DNA from: Draconibacterium orientale
GTDB taxonomy: Bacteria > Bacteroidota > Bacteroidia > Bacteroidales > Prolixibacteraceae
Assembly (NCBI RefSeq): GCF_000626635.1
Contig: NZ_CP007451.1
Span: 3,233,501-3,297,500, forward strand
DNA length: 64,000 bases
Direction: 5' to 3'
How positions within the stretch are numbered: the stretch's first letter is position 1; the number at the start of each line of letters is the position of its first letter. Below, piece by piece: positions 35,179-43,188 of the stretch. Both the position numbers and the translations under genes were made by a program. The notes beneath the pieces were generated by a model. That model saw only the letters and a list, made by a program, of their open reading frames with translations. It did no database searches and was not told where the DNA came from.

Positions 35179-36045
35179 ATGAGACAACTAAAAATTACCA
35201 AACAGGTTACTAACCGCGACACCCTCTCGCTGGACAAGTATCTGCACGAAATTGGAAAGGTAGAGTTGTTGTCGGCCGAAAAAGAAGTGGAGTTGGCCAA
35301 ACGCATAAAAAAAGGTGACCGTGAAGCTTTGGAAACGCTGATAAAAGCAAACCTGAGGTTTGTAGTTTCGGTTTCGAAACAATACCAAAACCAGGGGCTA
35401 AGTCTGCCCGACCTGATTAACGAAGGAAATTTAGGATTGATAAAAGCTGCGGAGCGATTTGATGAAACCCGCGGATTTAAATTTATTTCGTATGCTGTTT
35501 GGTGGATCCGCCAATCAATTCTTCAGGCCTTGGCCGAGCAATCGAGAATTGTGCGTTTGCCTTTAAACAAAATTGGCTCGATTAACAAAATCAACAAAGC
35601 ATTTAACAAGCTGGAACAGGAATTCCAGCGCGAACCTACCGTTGACGAAGTTGCCGAGTTAATGGAATCAAAACCGGATTTGATTGAGGATTCTATGAAT
35701 TTTTCAAGCACTCATGTATCAATGGATGCGCCGCTTCGTGAAGAGGAGGCAAATAGTTTGTACGATGTAATGCTAAACGAAGATTCACCGGATCCTGACG
35801 GCGAGCTGATGGATAATTCACTTCGTAAAGAAATTGAACGATCATTGTCTACACTTGGAGAACGTGAGGCTGAAATTCTGCGGTATTACTTCGGGTTGAA
35901 AGGATATCAACCACATACGCTGGAAGAAATTGGTGATGTTTTTGGATTAACACGTGAGCGCGTTCGACAGATTAAAGAAAAAGCAATTAAAAAACTAAAA
36001 AATCAATACCGAAACAGGTTGCTAAAATCATACCTGGGTAAATAA
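35179..36045 (+). CDS. rpoD: Primary RNA polymerase sigma factor (sigma-ABfr type)
   Basis: 288 residues, the short primary sigma typical of Bacteroidetes. Region 1.2 ([23 protein letters not shown]), region 2 ([42 protein letters not shown]), region 3, and region 4 with helix-turn-helix ([23 protein letters not shown]). It lacks region 1.1. It recognises the -33 TTTG / -7 TAnnTTTG promoters noted in this window. The rpe gene follows by 9 bp. Confidence 0.96.
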   Translation: MRQLKITKQVTNRDTLSLDKYLHEIGKVELLSAEKEVELAKRIKKGDREALETLIKANLRFVVSVSKQYQNQGLSLPDLINEGNLGLIKAAERFDETRGFKFISYAVWWIRQSILQALAEQSRIVRLPLNKIGSINKINKAFNKLEQEFQREPTVDEVAELMESKPDLIEDSMNFSSTHVSMDAPLREEEANSLYDVMLNEDSPDPDGELMDNSLRKEIERSLSTLGEREAEILRYYFGLKGYQPHTLEEIGDVFGLTRERVRQIKEKAIKKLKNQYRNRLLKSYLGK

Positions 36046-36054
36046 ACTACATTT

Positions 36055-36705
36055 ATGAGAGCTTTGATAGCACCCTCCATTCTGTCAGCTGACTTTAACA
36101 ATCTTGGAAAAGATATCGAGATGATCAATCAAAGTGAGGCTGATTATATTCATTTTGATGTGATGGATGGCGTGTTTGTGCCGAATATTTCATTCGGAAT
36201 TCCTGTAATAGAACATGTAAATAAAATTGCCCAAAAACCGCTCGATGTGCATTTGATGATTGTTGATCCGGATAAATTCATCGAGCCTTTTGTTGAGGCA
36301 GGCGCATCAATTATTACGGTGCATTACGAGGCTTGTCGTCATTTACACCGTACGGTTCAGTTAATAAAATCGTTTGGTGCCAGTGCCAGCGTTTGTTTAA
36401 ATCCACATACGCCGGTAGCCGTTTTAGAGGATATTATCGGCGAGCTGGACATGGTGTTGCTGATGTCGGTAAATCCGGGTTTTGGTGGGCAGAAATTCAT
36501 TGAAAATACTTACAGGAAGGTGGCACAATTGCGTAAAATGATTGATGACGCAAACTCGGATTGTAAGATTGAAATTGATGGTGGCGTAAACTACGAAACA
36601 GGCAAAAAGCTGCTCGATAAAGGAGCCGATGTGCTTGTTGCCGGAAGTTTTGTTTTTAGTGCCGAAAATCCAAAAGAAATTATTTCAGGATTAAAATCAT
36701 TGTGA
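36055..36705 (+). CDS. rpe: Ribulose-phosphate 3-epimerase
   Basis: 216 residues, TIM barrel. APSILSADFNNLGKDI, HFDVMDGVFVPNISFG, VNPGFGGQKF and EIDGGVN are the family motifs including the metal-binding His and Asp. Interconverts ribulose 5-phosphate and xylulose 5-phosphate in the pentose phosphate pathway. Ends 9 bp inside the convergent Cys-rich gene. Confidence 0.97.
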   Translation: MRALIAPSILSADFNNLGKDIEMINQSEADYIHFDVMDGVFVPNISFGIPVIEHVNKIAQKPLDVHLMIVDPDKFIEPFVEAGASIITVHYEACRHLHRTVQLIKSFGASASVCLNPHTPVAVLEDIIGELDMVLLMSVNPGFGGQKFIENTYRKVAQLRKMIDDANSDCKIEIDGGVNYETGKKLLDKGADVLVAGSFVFSAENPKEIISGLKSL

Positions 36706-36948
36706 TGAGCGCACGACGTTGTCGTTGCACTCTTCAATATTCTTTTCAATAACCTTTCGTGGTAAGTCGCGCAAAGCACAGTCGCCCGCAGCGCAGTCGG
36801 AGCAGTTGTGTACCATGGTAATTTTATCCTTTTTAAAATCGGTTGTTTTCGTTTTTTTTGCCGGTTTAAAAAAACGACGGTACATTTTTAATCCTGCCCA
36901 AAAAACGGCAGCAGCAATAATCAGGTATGTCAGAATTTCCTGGATCAT
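36697..36948 (-). CDS. FeoB-associated Cys-rich membrane protein
   Basis: 83 residues. One N-terminal helix (ILTYLIIAAAVFWAGLKMY), then a basic stretch and a cysteine cluster (CSDCAAGDCALRDL). This architecture and its position 1 bp after feoAB match the FeoB-associated family. Its role in ferrous iron uptake is unknown; metal binding by the cysteines is likely. Confidence 0.85.
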   Translation of the reverse strand: MIQEILTYLIIAAAVFWAGLKMYRRFFKPAKKTKTTDFKKDKITMVHNCSDCAAGDCALRDLPRKVIEKNIEECNDNVVRSSQ

Positions 36949-36949
36949 A

Positions 36950-39412
36950 TTACATGAATAACATTCCGATATTGTAGGTTACAAACGCTGCTATCCATGC
37001 CAGTGCGGTGGTGTAAAATACCGAGAAGGCTGCCCATTTCCACGAACCTGATTCGTTTTTAATGGTTGCCACAACCCCAATACATGGGAAATACAACAGA
37101 ATAAAAATAATAAATGCCAGTGCGGCAGGTGTGGTAAATACAGCCTGTCCTTTATGCTTTCCTATCTGGTGAACTTCGTTTTGTAATTTTTGTTGCAGGT
37201 TGATGGTCGTTTCGCCATCTTGTGTTTGGTAAAGAACTCCCATGGTACTCACTACAATTTCTTTTGCCGGCAGACCGGCGACAATGGCAATACTCATTTT
37301 CCAGTCGAAACCAAGCGGACTCATTATTGGTTGAATAAATTTGCCTGTTCGCCCGATATAAGAGTTGATCAAACGATCGGATTCCATGGCATGATTTACT
37401 TCTGCTATGCGTTCTTCTTTTTGCGTTTCCGGTATTTCCGAATTTATTATCTGCTCAATTTGTTGTTCAAAACCGGCTGTATTCTTTGTTTTTCGCGGGA
37501 AATACTCCAGTGCCCAAATAATAATTACTCCCAACAAAATAATGGTCCCGATTTTTTTCAGGTAATGTTGCGTTTTGTCCCACATATGGTACACCACATT
37601 TCGGAATGTTGGCAGCCGATAGGTGGGGAGCTCCATTACAAACGGTGTTTCTTTATTCTTAAAAACCGTTTTGTTGAGCACCTGCGCTGTAATAAACGCA
37701 AAGAGAATTCCAACGGCATAAATTCCTATTAAAACCCATGCCTCGTATTTCTGGAAAAAGGCCGAAATAATAAGTATGTAAACCGGTAGCCGTGCACTGC
37801 ACGACATAAACGGAATGATAAGCATGGTAAGAATGCGGTCGCCACGATTTCGCATGGACCGTGTTGCCAGAATGGCCGGGACATTGCATCCAAATCCCAT
37901 AATCATTGGTATAAATGAACGGCCGTGCAAGCCAAAGCGGTGCATAATATTATCCATAATAAAAGCAGCACGAGCCATGTATCCCGAGCCTTCGAGCAAG
38001 GATATAAAAAAGAACAGAATCAGGATGTTGGGCAAAAATATCACTACACTTCCGGCGCCACCAATAATTCCGTCAACCAACAGGTCGTTCAGCATTCCAT
38101 CGGGGATTATGTTGCCCACAAAATTGCCCAATGCCACTACTCCGGCATCAATCCAGTCCATGGGGTAAGCTCCCAGTTTAAAAGTAGTCCAGAAGATAAA
38201 AAACAAAAGTGCCGTAAAAATCGGAAATCCCAGGTAGCGGTTCGTTAGCACACTATCAATTTTTTCCGATTGCGTTTTCTTTTCCTTTTGTTTGTTGCTG
38301 TAAGTTTCGCGTAAAGCACCGGCAATAAAACTGTACTTGGCATTGGCAATAACCGTTTCGCTATCGTCGTTTTCCAATTGTTCTATTTTCTTTATTTCTT
38401 TCAGGGTAACTTCTTGTATTTCGTCGAAATTGGAGTATTTCGAAAGCAGTTCGATTACCTGGTTGTCTTTTTCAATCAGTTTAATGGCCAGAAAACGCGA
38501 TGAAATCTTATCGGTAATCGGTTTGTCTTCTTTAATTTTCTGACGAATGGTGCGTATCGACTGTTCTAGTTCCTTTCCGTAATTGATATGGATATGGCGC
38601 GAAAAGTTGTCGCGGCCCTCAAAAACTTCGATAACTTTTTCAATTAACGAATCAAGCCCTAATCCTTTTGAACTAACCGTGGGGATAAGCGGAATTCCAA
38701 CCAGTTTCGATAACTCTTCCTTGTCCAGTTTTAGCTTGTTCTTTTCCAGCTCGTCGAACATATTCAGGGCCATAATAACCCGCAAATCCATGTCGATCAA
38801 TTGTGTAGTAAGAAACAGGCTTCGTTCCAGGTTGGTCGAATCAAGTACATTAATTACAATGTCAGGCGTTTGTTCGTAGATAAACTTCCTTACAAATATT
38901 TCTTCTTTTGAATAGGCTGTTAAACTGTAGGTGCCGGGCAGGTCGTAAAAGTTGAACGTATAATCGCCGTTTTTAAAAGTGGCTTTATGAATGTCAACCG
39001 TTACGCCGCTGTAATTGCCAACTTTTTCTTTCGAGCCGGAAATAAAATTAAACAACGTGGTTTTTCCGCAATTGGGGTTGCCTACCAATGCAATATTGAT
39101 TGTTTTGGTACGCACCGAATTGTCGATAAGATCTATGTTCCTGTCGATGGTACCTTCGAAATTGTTGGTTGATGTTTTTTTGAACTCGGAGGCTGGAATA
39201 ACCTCAATCCGATCGGCTTCCGATTTCCGTAGCGTAATATTATAGTTCAGAATTTTGTATTCACTGGGACCTTTAAACGGAGAATTTTTAATGGCCCGAA
39301 CTTCGTTGCCACGGATAAATCCCATTTCAGTAATCCTCTTCCGGAACGAACCATGACCTAAAACTTTGGTGATTACCACCGGCTCATTATTTCTTGCTTC
39401 GCTTAATTTCAC
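36950..39412 (-). CDS. feoB: FeoA-FeoB fusion, ferrous iron transporter
   Basis: 820 residues. Residues 1-75 are a FeoA SH3-like domain (RKRITEMGFIRGNEV). The GTPase domain follows: G1 GNPNCGKTTL at 111-120, G3 DLPGTYSL, G4 NMFDELEKN. Then come eight or more helices with the Gate motifs and conserved cysteines (MGFGCNVPAILATR; MSCSARLPVYI). Imports Fe2+ across the inner membrane; the GTPase controls opening. FeoA-FeoB fusions are known in Bacteroidetes. Confidence 0.95.
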   Translation of the reverse strand: MKLSEARNNEPVVITKVLGHGSFRKRITEMGFIRGNEVRAIKNSPFKGPSEYKILNYNITLRKSEADRIEVIPASEFKKTSTNNFEGTIDRNIDLIDNSVRTKTINIALVGNPNCGKTTLFNFISGSKEKVGNYSGVTVDIHKATFKNGDYTFNFYDLPGTYSLTAYSKEEIFVRKFIYEQTPDIVINVLDSTNLERSLFLTTQLIDMDLRVIMALNMFDELEKNKLKLDKEELSKLVGIPLIPTVSSKGLGLDSLIEKVIEVFEGRDNFSRHIHINYGKELEQSIRTIRQKIKEDKPITDKISSRFLAIKLIEKDNQVIELLSKYSNFDEIQEVTLKEIKKIEQLENDDSETVIANAKYSFIAGALRETYSNKQKEKKTQSEKIDSVLTNRYLGFPIFTALLFFIFWTTFKLGAYPMDWIDAGVVALGNFVGNIIPDGMLNDLLVDGIIGGAGSVVIFLPNILILFFFISLLEGSGYMARAAFIMDNIMHRFGLHGRSFIPMIMGFGCNVPAILATRSMRNRGDRILTMLIIPFMSCSARLPVYILIISAFFQKYEAWVLIGIYAVGILFAFITAQVLNKTVFKNKETPFVMELPTYRLPTFRNVVYHMWDKTQHYLKKIGTIILLGVIIIWALEYFPRKTKNTAGFEQQIEQIINSEIPETQKEERIAEVNHAMESDRLINSYIGRTGKFIQPIMSPLGFDWKMSIAIVAGLPAKEIVVSTMGVLYQTQDGETTINLQQKLQNEVHQIGKHKGQAVFTTPAALAFIIFILLYFPCIGVVATIKNESGSWKWAAFSVFYTTALAWIAAFVTYNIGMLFM

Positions 39413-39456
39413 TCTCCCCCTGCTTTCTGTATTTAAATTAAATAAAAATAAGCCTA

Positions 39457-39499
39457 CAAATATATTTAAATTCCGATGATAAAAAATAAAATATATTTG
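39457..39499. promoter_or_regulatory. Divergent promoters in an inverted repeat
   Basis: An 11-bp perfect inverted repeat, CAAATATATTT (39457-39467) and AAATATATTTG (39489-39499), with a 21-bp spacer. Each arm contains an exact TATATTTG -7 box pointing outwards: minus strand to feoAB, plus strand to the gene at 39553. No recognisable TTTG -33 box in either direction. The symmetry might also bind an iron-responsive regulator, but no Fur consensus is seen. Confidence 0.5.
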
Positions 39500-39552
39500 T
39501 TCTTTACATAGTTACAACAAGTCACTACTTTTGTTCGAACGAAGGAGGTTAA

Positions 39553-40305
39553 ATGGAGGAAGATAAATTTTATAATAATATTCAGAAAGCATTGGACGAT
39601 TTGCCCGAAAACTTTAGTATTCTGGAGGAACAGATAGATGTTGGCATTCAGATGGAATACTTTGAATTTGCCCGACTATTGAAGGACAGGGACACATCGG
39701 AAGAATGTTTTGAGGCGAGAGAAGAACTTTTTGACAAGGACGTTGACGAAGAACGCAAAAAGGAGATACTTACAGCTATAGCGGTGTACGACGATGTGAA
39801 AGCATACCGTACGCTTGAGAAGTTTGTTGAAGAGACTGAGGGCGACCTGAAGCAATGGGGAACGCTTGCTTTGCAGGAGAGCAGGATGCTGATGCATAGT
39901 TCGTTACTCGATGAGCAACAGGTGTTTATATCGACCGGGCTGGGCGGAAAAGGCAAAAAACTGCGGTATTTTGTGGTGTTTCTTTCGGTTAACGAAAACG
40001 AAATGTTAACAGAAACGCAACAAAAGCTTCTTAAAGATGAGTTAATATTCGAGCTTAACAAGCAGGAAGGTGTATTTGAATCGATGGACTTTATGGAAGG
40101 TTTTTCATCGGCTCTGGTAATGTTGCCGATTACCGCCGAAATCAAAGATACATTTCAGAATGTAATCAACGAGTGCAATCAGTACGGTGGTTTTTTACGC
40201 GAAGATATGGTAATTACCAATGTTAAGATTTTGTCGCGTAGCGAGATTATACAATTAATTCATCAAAAGGAAAATAAGAATAACAATGAGTTGGAAAACG
40301 AATAA
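39553..40305 (+). CDS. Conserved cytoplasmic protein of unknown function
   Basis: 250 residues, no signal peptide or membrane helix. The N-terminal half is helical and acidic (DDLPENFSILEEQIDVGIQMEYFEFARLL), reminiscent of HEAT-like repeats; the second half is a mixed alpha/beta domain (LRYFVVFLSVNENEML). I do not recognise the family. The stop lies 20 bp inside the next gene, so the two are translationally coupled and probably work together. Confidence 0.75.
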   Translation: MEEDKFYNNIQKALDDLPENFSILEEQIDVGIQMEYFEFARLLKDRDTSEECFEAREELFDKDVDEERKKEILTAIAVYDDVKAYRTLEKFVEETEGDLKQWGTLALQESRMLMHSSLLDEQQVFISTGLGGKGKKLRYFVVFLSVNENEMLTETQQKLLKDELIFELNKQEGVFESMDFMEGFSSALVMLPITAEIKDTFQNVINECNQYGGFLREDMVITNVKILSRSEIIQLIHQKENKNNNELENE

Positions 40306-40588
40306 GATAAATGTGGCAATTCAGGTGCTTCCTGAAGCCGACGGAAAAATAAAATACGAGTTGGTTGACAAAGCAATTGAAACCATTCAGAAATCGGGAT
40401 ACCGTTACCAGGTGTGCCCGTTTGAAACAGTAGTAGAGTGTGAATTTAATGAATTTCCGGCGTTGCTGGAGCGAATTCATGAGGCCTGTGGCGAAGCAGG
40501 AACACAACGAATGATCACCAATATGAAGCTTCAGGTAAATTTTGAAAAAAATGTGGCCATTGAAGATAAAATGGAAAAATACGCGTAA
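40286..40588 (+). CDS. MTH1187/YqgV-family thiamine-binding-like protein
   Basis: 100 residues. Ferredoxin-like fold family (formerly DUF77): VAIQVLPEADGKIKYELVDKAIETIQKSG, then FETVVECEFNEF and CGEAGTQRMITNMKL. Relatives bind thiamine. Overlaps the upstream unknown gene by 20 bp. Biological role not established. Confidence 0.82.
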   Translation: MSWKTNKINVAIQVLPEADGKIKYELVDKAIETIQKSGYRYQVCPFETVVECEFNEFPALLERIHEACGEAGTQRMITNMKLQVNFEKNVAIEDKMEKYA

Positions 40589-40675
40589 TTATTTTGCTGT
40601 TAGGCGGTTGAATGCTTCGGCAGAAAAGCAGGCGAAAATGAATTGTAATTTATTTCAATAAAATTTCTGCACAGA

Positions 40676-40706
40676 TTTGTATTTATACAAATAAGCGCTA
40701 TATTTG
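40676..40706 (+). promoter_or_regulatory. Consensus promoter of tRNA-Arg
   Basis: TTTG (40676-40679), exactly 19 bp, TATATTTG (40699-40706). This is a perfect match to the Bacteroidetes -33/-7 consensus and starts transcription about 20 bp before the tRNA. Confidence 0.85.
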
Positions 40707-40732
40707 CACCGCTTTAAAAGCAAAAACGTTCT

Positions 40733-40806
40733 GGACCTGTAGCTTAATTGGATAGAGCACCTGACTACGGATCAGGAGGTTAGGGGTTCGAGTCCCTTCA
40801 GGTTCA
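40733..40806 (+). tRNA. tRNA-Arg (ACG)
   Basis: 74 nt. Acceptor GGACCTG pairs with CAGGTTC; D-arm with AGCTTAATTGGATAGAGC; anticodon stem CCTGA/TCAGG with loop CTACGGA (anticodon ACG); T-arm AGGGGTTCGAGTCCCTT. No CCA is encoded. The discriminator base is A at 40806. Confidence 0.97.
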
Positions 40807-40811
40807 CTTGG

Positions 40812-40848
40812 AAAAAAGGAGTTGCAAGAAATTGCAACTCCTTTTTTA
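40812..40848 (+). terminator. Terminator after tRNA-Arg
   Basis: Perfect 16-bp stem AAAAAAGGAGTTGCAA (40812-40827) with TTGCAACTCCTTTTTT, GAAA loop. Works in both directions. Confidence 0.93.
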
Positions 40849-41496
40849 TTTTAGGTGAATTAGATGTAAAACAAATTGACGTTAATCTTTATGGGATCAG
40901 TTCTAAAACCTGGGGGATTTGATATTTTAAAGGATTAGTTTAAAAATACGGTGGATTACTTATTTGTACGAGCTACATGAAATTCAGTAAAATTATACCG
41001 ATTTAACAACAAAGTGTCGCATTTTTTCATTTCATTCAGAACACTCCGGCGTTGTAGTATCGGCATTAACCATTGTAATTCGGGCAACAGTATAAGATAT
41101 GCATTACCCCTCACCCTTCTATGTTGTAATCCAAATTTTATTTTTAGCATTTTGCTCATTATTAGCTATTTGTATTTCTTCAAAATAATACCTTCGGGCA
41201 ATACAGAGCCAGCAGGTTTTCCTCTCCTGGTTAAATCCTTAGCGGGTTCGATGCCCGCTAAGGATTTAAAGTAACCTTCGGTATAAAATTTCGCCGTTGG
41301 TTACCCCTCCTGGTTTTCCAAATCCGGTCTATAAAAACACCCTTCTATTAACGGACACCTAAAAACGGGCCGCATACCTGTGTTCAATTTATTATAGATA
41401 AGAGCCGCAGCCTCTCGGAAACAGACACCTTACGGGCTGCAAGGGCAAAGTAACGGTCTCTTTATCATTGAAGTGTTTTTAGCACCAGTCTGGATT
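40849..41496. other. Non-coding left flank of the IS110 element
   Basis: About 650 bp without a convincing gene. A 67-codon open frame at 40956-41159 (minus) has no start context or recognisable content. Notable is a 14-bp perfect hairpin at 41233-41267 whose apex GCGGGTTCGATGCCCGC looks like a tRNA T-arm. Somewhere after about 41270 the left end of the IS must lie, but no boundary is visible. Confidence 0.5.
41233..41267. repeat. Long perfect hairpin with T-arm-like apex
   Basis: AAATCCTTAGCGGG (41233-41246) pairs without mismatch with CCCGCTAAGGATTT (41254-41267); loop TTCGATG. Not followed by a T-run in either direction. Flanked by two copies of a CTCCTGGTT motif (41224-41232 and 41307-41315). 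Confidence 0.7.
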
Positions 41497-42576
41497 TTAC
41501 TGTACAACTGAATGCACATATTCTTTTTCATTTTTCATTACATATCTTATCCTGTTCAGTAATTTCTTTGCAATTTTTATAATTGCCTTGTTGGGCTTCA
41601 TTCTTTTACAAAGTTCTAAGTAACACTGTGCCAAAGCCGGATCGTTCCGTGAAGCTATCCAGGCGGCTTCTATAATTATGCCTCTAAGTGGCTTGTTTGA
41701 ACGAGAAGTAATCTTTCCTGTTTTATCATTCTCTCCTGATGTATTTGTTCTGGGCACGAGCCCAACAAATGAACACAATTTATCAAGGTTCTTGAACCGT
41801 AAAATCGTTTCAAGTTCTGAAAGCAGGGTAACTGCTACTATCAAGCCTATACCAGGAATACTCCTGAGTAGCTTGATCTTAAAACCATACATCACTTCTT
41901 TCTCCAGCTCTCTTAACTTACGGTTTATTTTTAACAGCTCTGCCCTTAAATGTTTTACTGTTGCCAATGTGCTTTGTAAAACCATACCTCCATAAGGAGT
42001 AGACTGTTGTACCTCTTCGAGCCATTGGGTAAATTTCCCGGACCAGTATGTGGAAGCCTGGGCCAGGGGGCCGGGAATCGCAATACCAAAACAATGAAGA
42101 TGTGATTTTATCCGGCTTTTATGTCTTGATATTTCTTTTACCAATGTTTTACGGTAACGTACCAGCGACCTTAGTTCTTCTGTTTCTTTATCAGGGACAT
42201 GAATACCGGTGAGTTCCCCGTTCTTTAATGAACGGGCTATCTTACGACTATCGCGACGATCTTCTTTTTGTTTGCGTTCTTTATCTGTAGTCGGAATATC
42301 GGCTGGATTGACTACAATACTTTTTATACCATACTTCTCTAAATTTCGGTGAGCGCTGAATCCACAGAAACCAGCTTCATAAGCAGATAAATAATTACCC
42401 CCGGGAAAAGTACGTTGAAGGTAAGTATACAAAGTCCCTGCATCAGGATTTTGTGATATCGTCTTGGTTAAACTATTTTCAGTCATTACCGTTACTGTCC
42501 AATTTTTTAAATGGGCATCGATTCCTATATAAATGTTTTGTCCCTGAAAACTAATTATTTTAACTTTCCCTTGCAT
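41497..42576 (-). CDS. IS110-family transposase (DEDD recombinase)
   Basis: 359 residues. N-terminal RuvC-like domain with the acidic residues in YIGIDAHLKNW, LSAYEAGFCGF, VVNPADIP and EDRRDSRKIA (D-E-D-D). C-terminal transposase domain (LLRSIPGIGLIVAVTLLSEL; LCSFVGLVPRTNTSG) with the catalytic serine region. Full length with no frameshift, so the element may be active. Confidence 0.95.
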   Translation of the reverse strand: MQGKVKIISFQGQNIYIGIDAHLKNWTVTVMTENSLTKTISQNPDAGTLYTYLQRTFPGGNYLSAYEAGFCGFSAHRNLEKYGIKSIVVNPADIPTTDKERKQKEDRRDSRKIARSLKNGELTGIHVPDKETEELRSLVRYRKTLVKEISRHKSRIKSHLHCFGIAIPGPLAQASTYWSGKFTQWLEEVQQSTPYGGMVLQSTLATVKHLRAELLKINRKLRELEKEVMYGFKIKLLRSIPGIGLIVAVTLLSELETILRFKNLDKLCSFVGLVPRTNTSGENDKTGKITSRSNKPLRGIIIEAAWIASRNDPALAQCYLELCKRMKPNKAIIKIAKKLLNRIRYVMKNEKEYVHSVVQ

Positions 42577-42662
42577 AAGTGTTCATCTTTTTTTGTTTCG
42601 CAAAAACTAATTTACAAAACTTGGATGCTTATGCACTTTTACAAACATACAGCCTTTCGGGA

Positions 42663-42804
42663 GCTCCCCTCACGAGGAGAGCCTGTTGTTAGGAAACTGT
42701 AATAGCAGCACCAAATCCTCTTCCGGTTACTAAAAAACTGTTTTCCCTTTATAAGGGAAAATGTCGACAGTTAAGCTTGGGAAATCCCGTACTTTACGTC
42801 GGGA
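42663..42804 (-). ncRNA. Candidate bridge RNA region of the IS110 element
   Basis: Non-coding DNA upstream of the transposase start with at least three hairpins. (a) 42663-42670 with 42675-42682; read as minus-strand RNA its one mismatch becomes a U-G pair. (b) TTTTCCCTT (42741-42749) with AAGGGAAAA (42753-42761), extended by AACTG/CAGTT. (c) CCCG (42786-42789) with CGGG (42800-42803). IS110 elements make a bridge RNA from the DNA next to the transposase that pairs with target and donor (established for IS621). Extent and loops here are inference. Confidence 0.45.
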
Positions 42805-42850
42805 ACAAAAGGGTAGAAAGAGTTATGAAGTCCTATTAATTCCATATATT

Positions 42851-43083
42851 GACTTCCTTATGAGTTCATTTATCGTTAAAAAGTGAAAATGACAAAATTT
42901 ATGCTCCCCCAGAAATTTCATGTGACCCAAATTGATCTAAAAATATTGGATCACCTATAATTCATAAATTTTGTTTTACATTACGAAATAAACTTATTTC
43001 TAGTAAGCATTATCTGCCTTAGTGTTAAGGTAATTAGTGCAGGCCAACGATAGGGATGATTGCCAATCTCAGAAAATAGCATA
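42851..43083. other. Spacer between the IS and the sialic acid operon
   Basis: About 230 bp, AT-rich, no gene. An open frame at 42981-43172 (minus) overlaps the operon terminator and is not believable. Confidence 0.5.
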
Positions 43084-43149
43084 AAAAAACCTGAATGAGG
43101 TAGTCTCCTGAAGCCTTTCTTGCTTCTGAATTCCCCATTCAGGTTTTTT
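43084..43149 (-). terminator. Terminator of the sialic acid operon
   Basis: 14-bp perfect outer stem AAAAAACCTGAATG (43084-43097) with CATTCAGGTTTTTT (43136-43149). The 38-nt interior forms a second small hairpin (CAGAAGC/GCTTC type). Lies 40 bp after the last gene; the minus strand ends in a T-run. Confidence 0.75.
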
Positions 43150-43188
43150 AAGTGAATTATTTCGTCGGTCAAAAAAAACAGTAGCAGT

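Larger units (their letters stand above)
41280..42850 (-). mobile_element. IS110-family insertion sequence, ends uncertain
   Basis: Defined by the full-length IS110 transposase and AT-rich, structured non-coding DNA on both sides. IS110 elements have no terminal inverted repeats and make no clear target duplication, so the boundaries given are only estimates. It inserted between tRNA-Arg and the sialic acid operon. Confidence 0.5.

Noticed and set aside
36697-36779. Open frames overlapping the end of rpe on the minus strand at 36591-36779
   Set aside because: Antisense shadow of rpe; the real minus-strand gene is the Cys-rich protein at 36697-36948.
40956-41159. 67-codon open frame left of the IS
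   Set aside because: No ribosome site, atypical composition and no recognisable domain.
41224-41275. Hairpin near the IS as an integron attC site
   Set aside because: The outer GTT and AAC elements are in the wrong order for R'' and R' boxes, and there is no integrase or gene cassette.
42981-43172. 63-codon open frame after the sialic acid operon
   Set aside because: It is made largely of the operon terminator stem and non-coding DNA.
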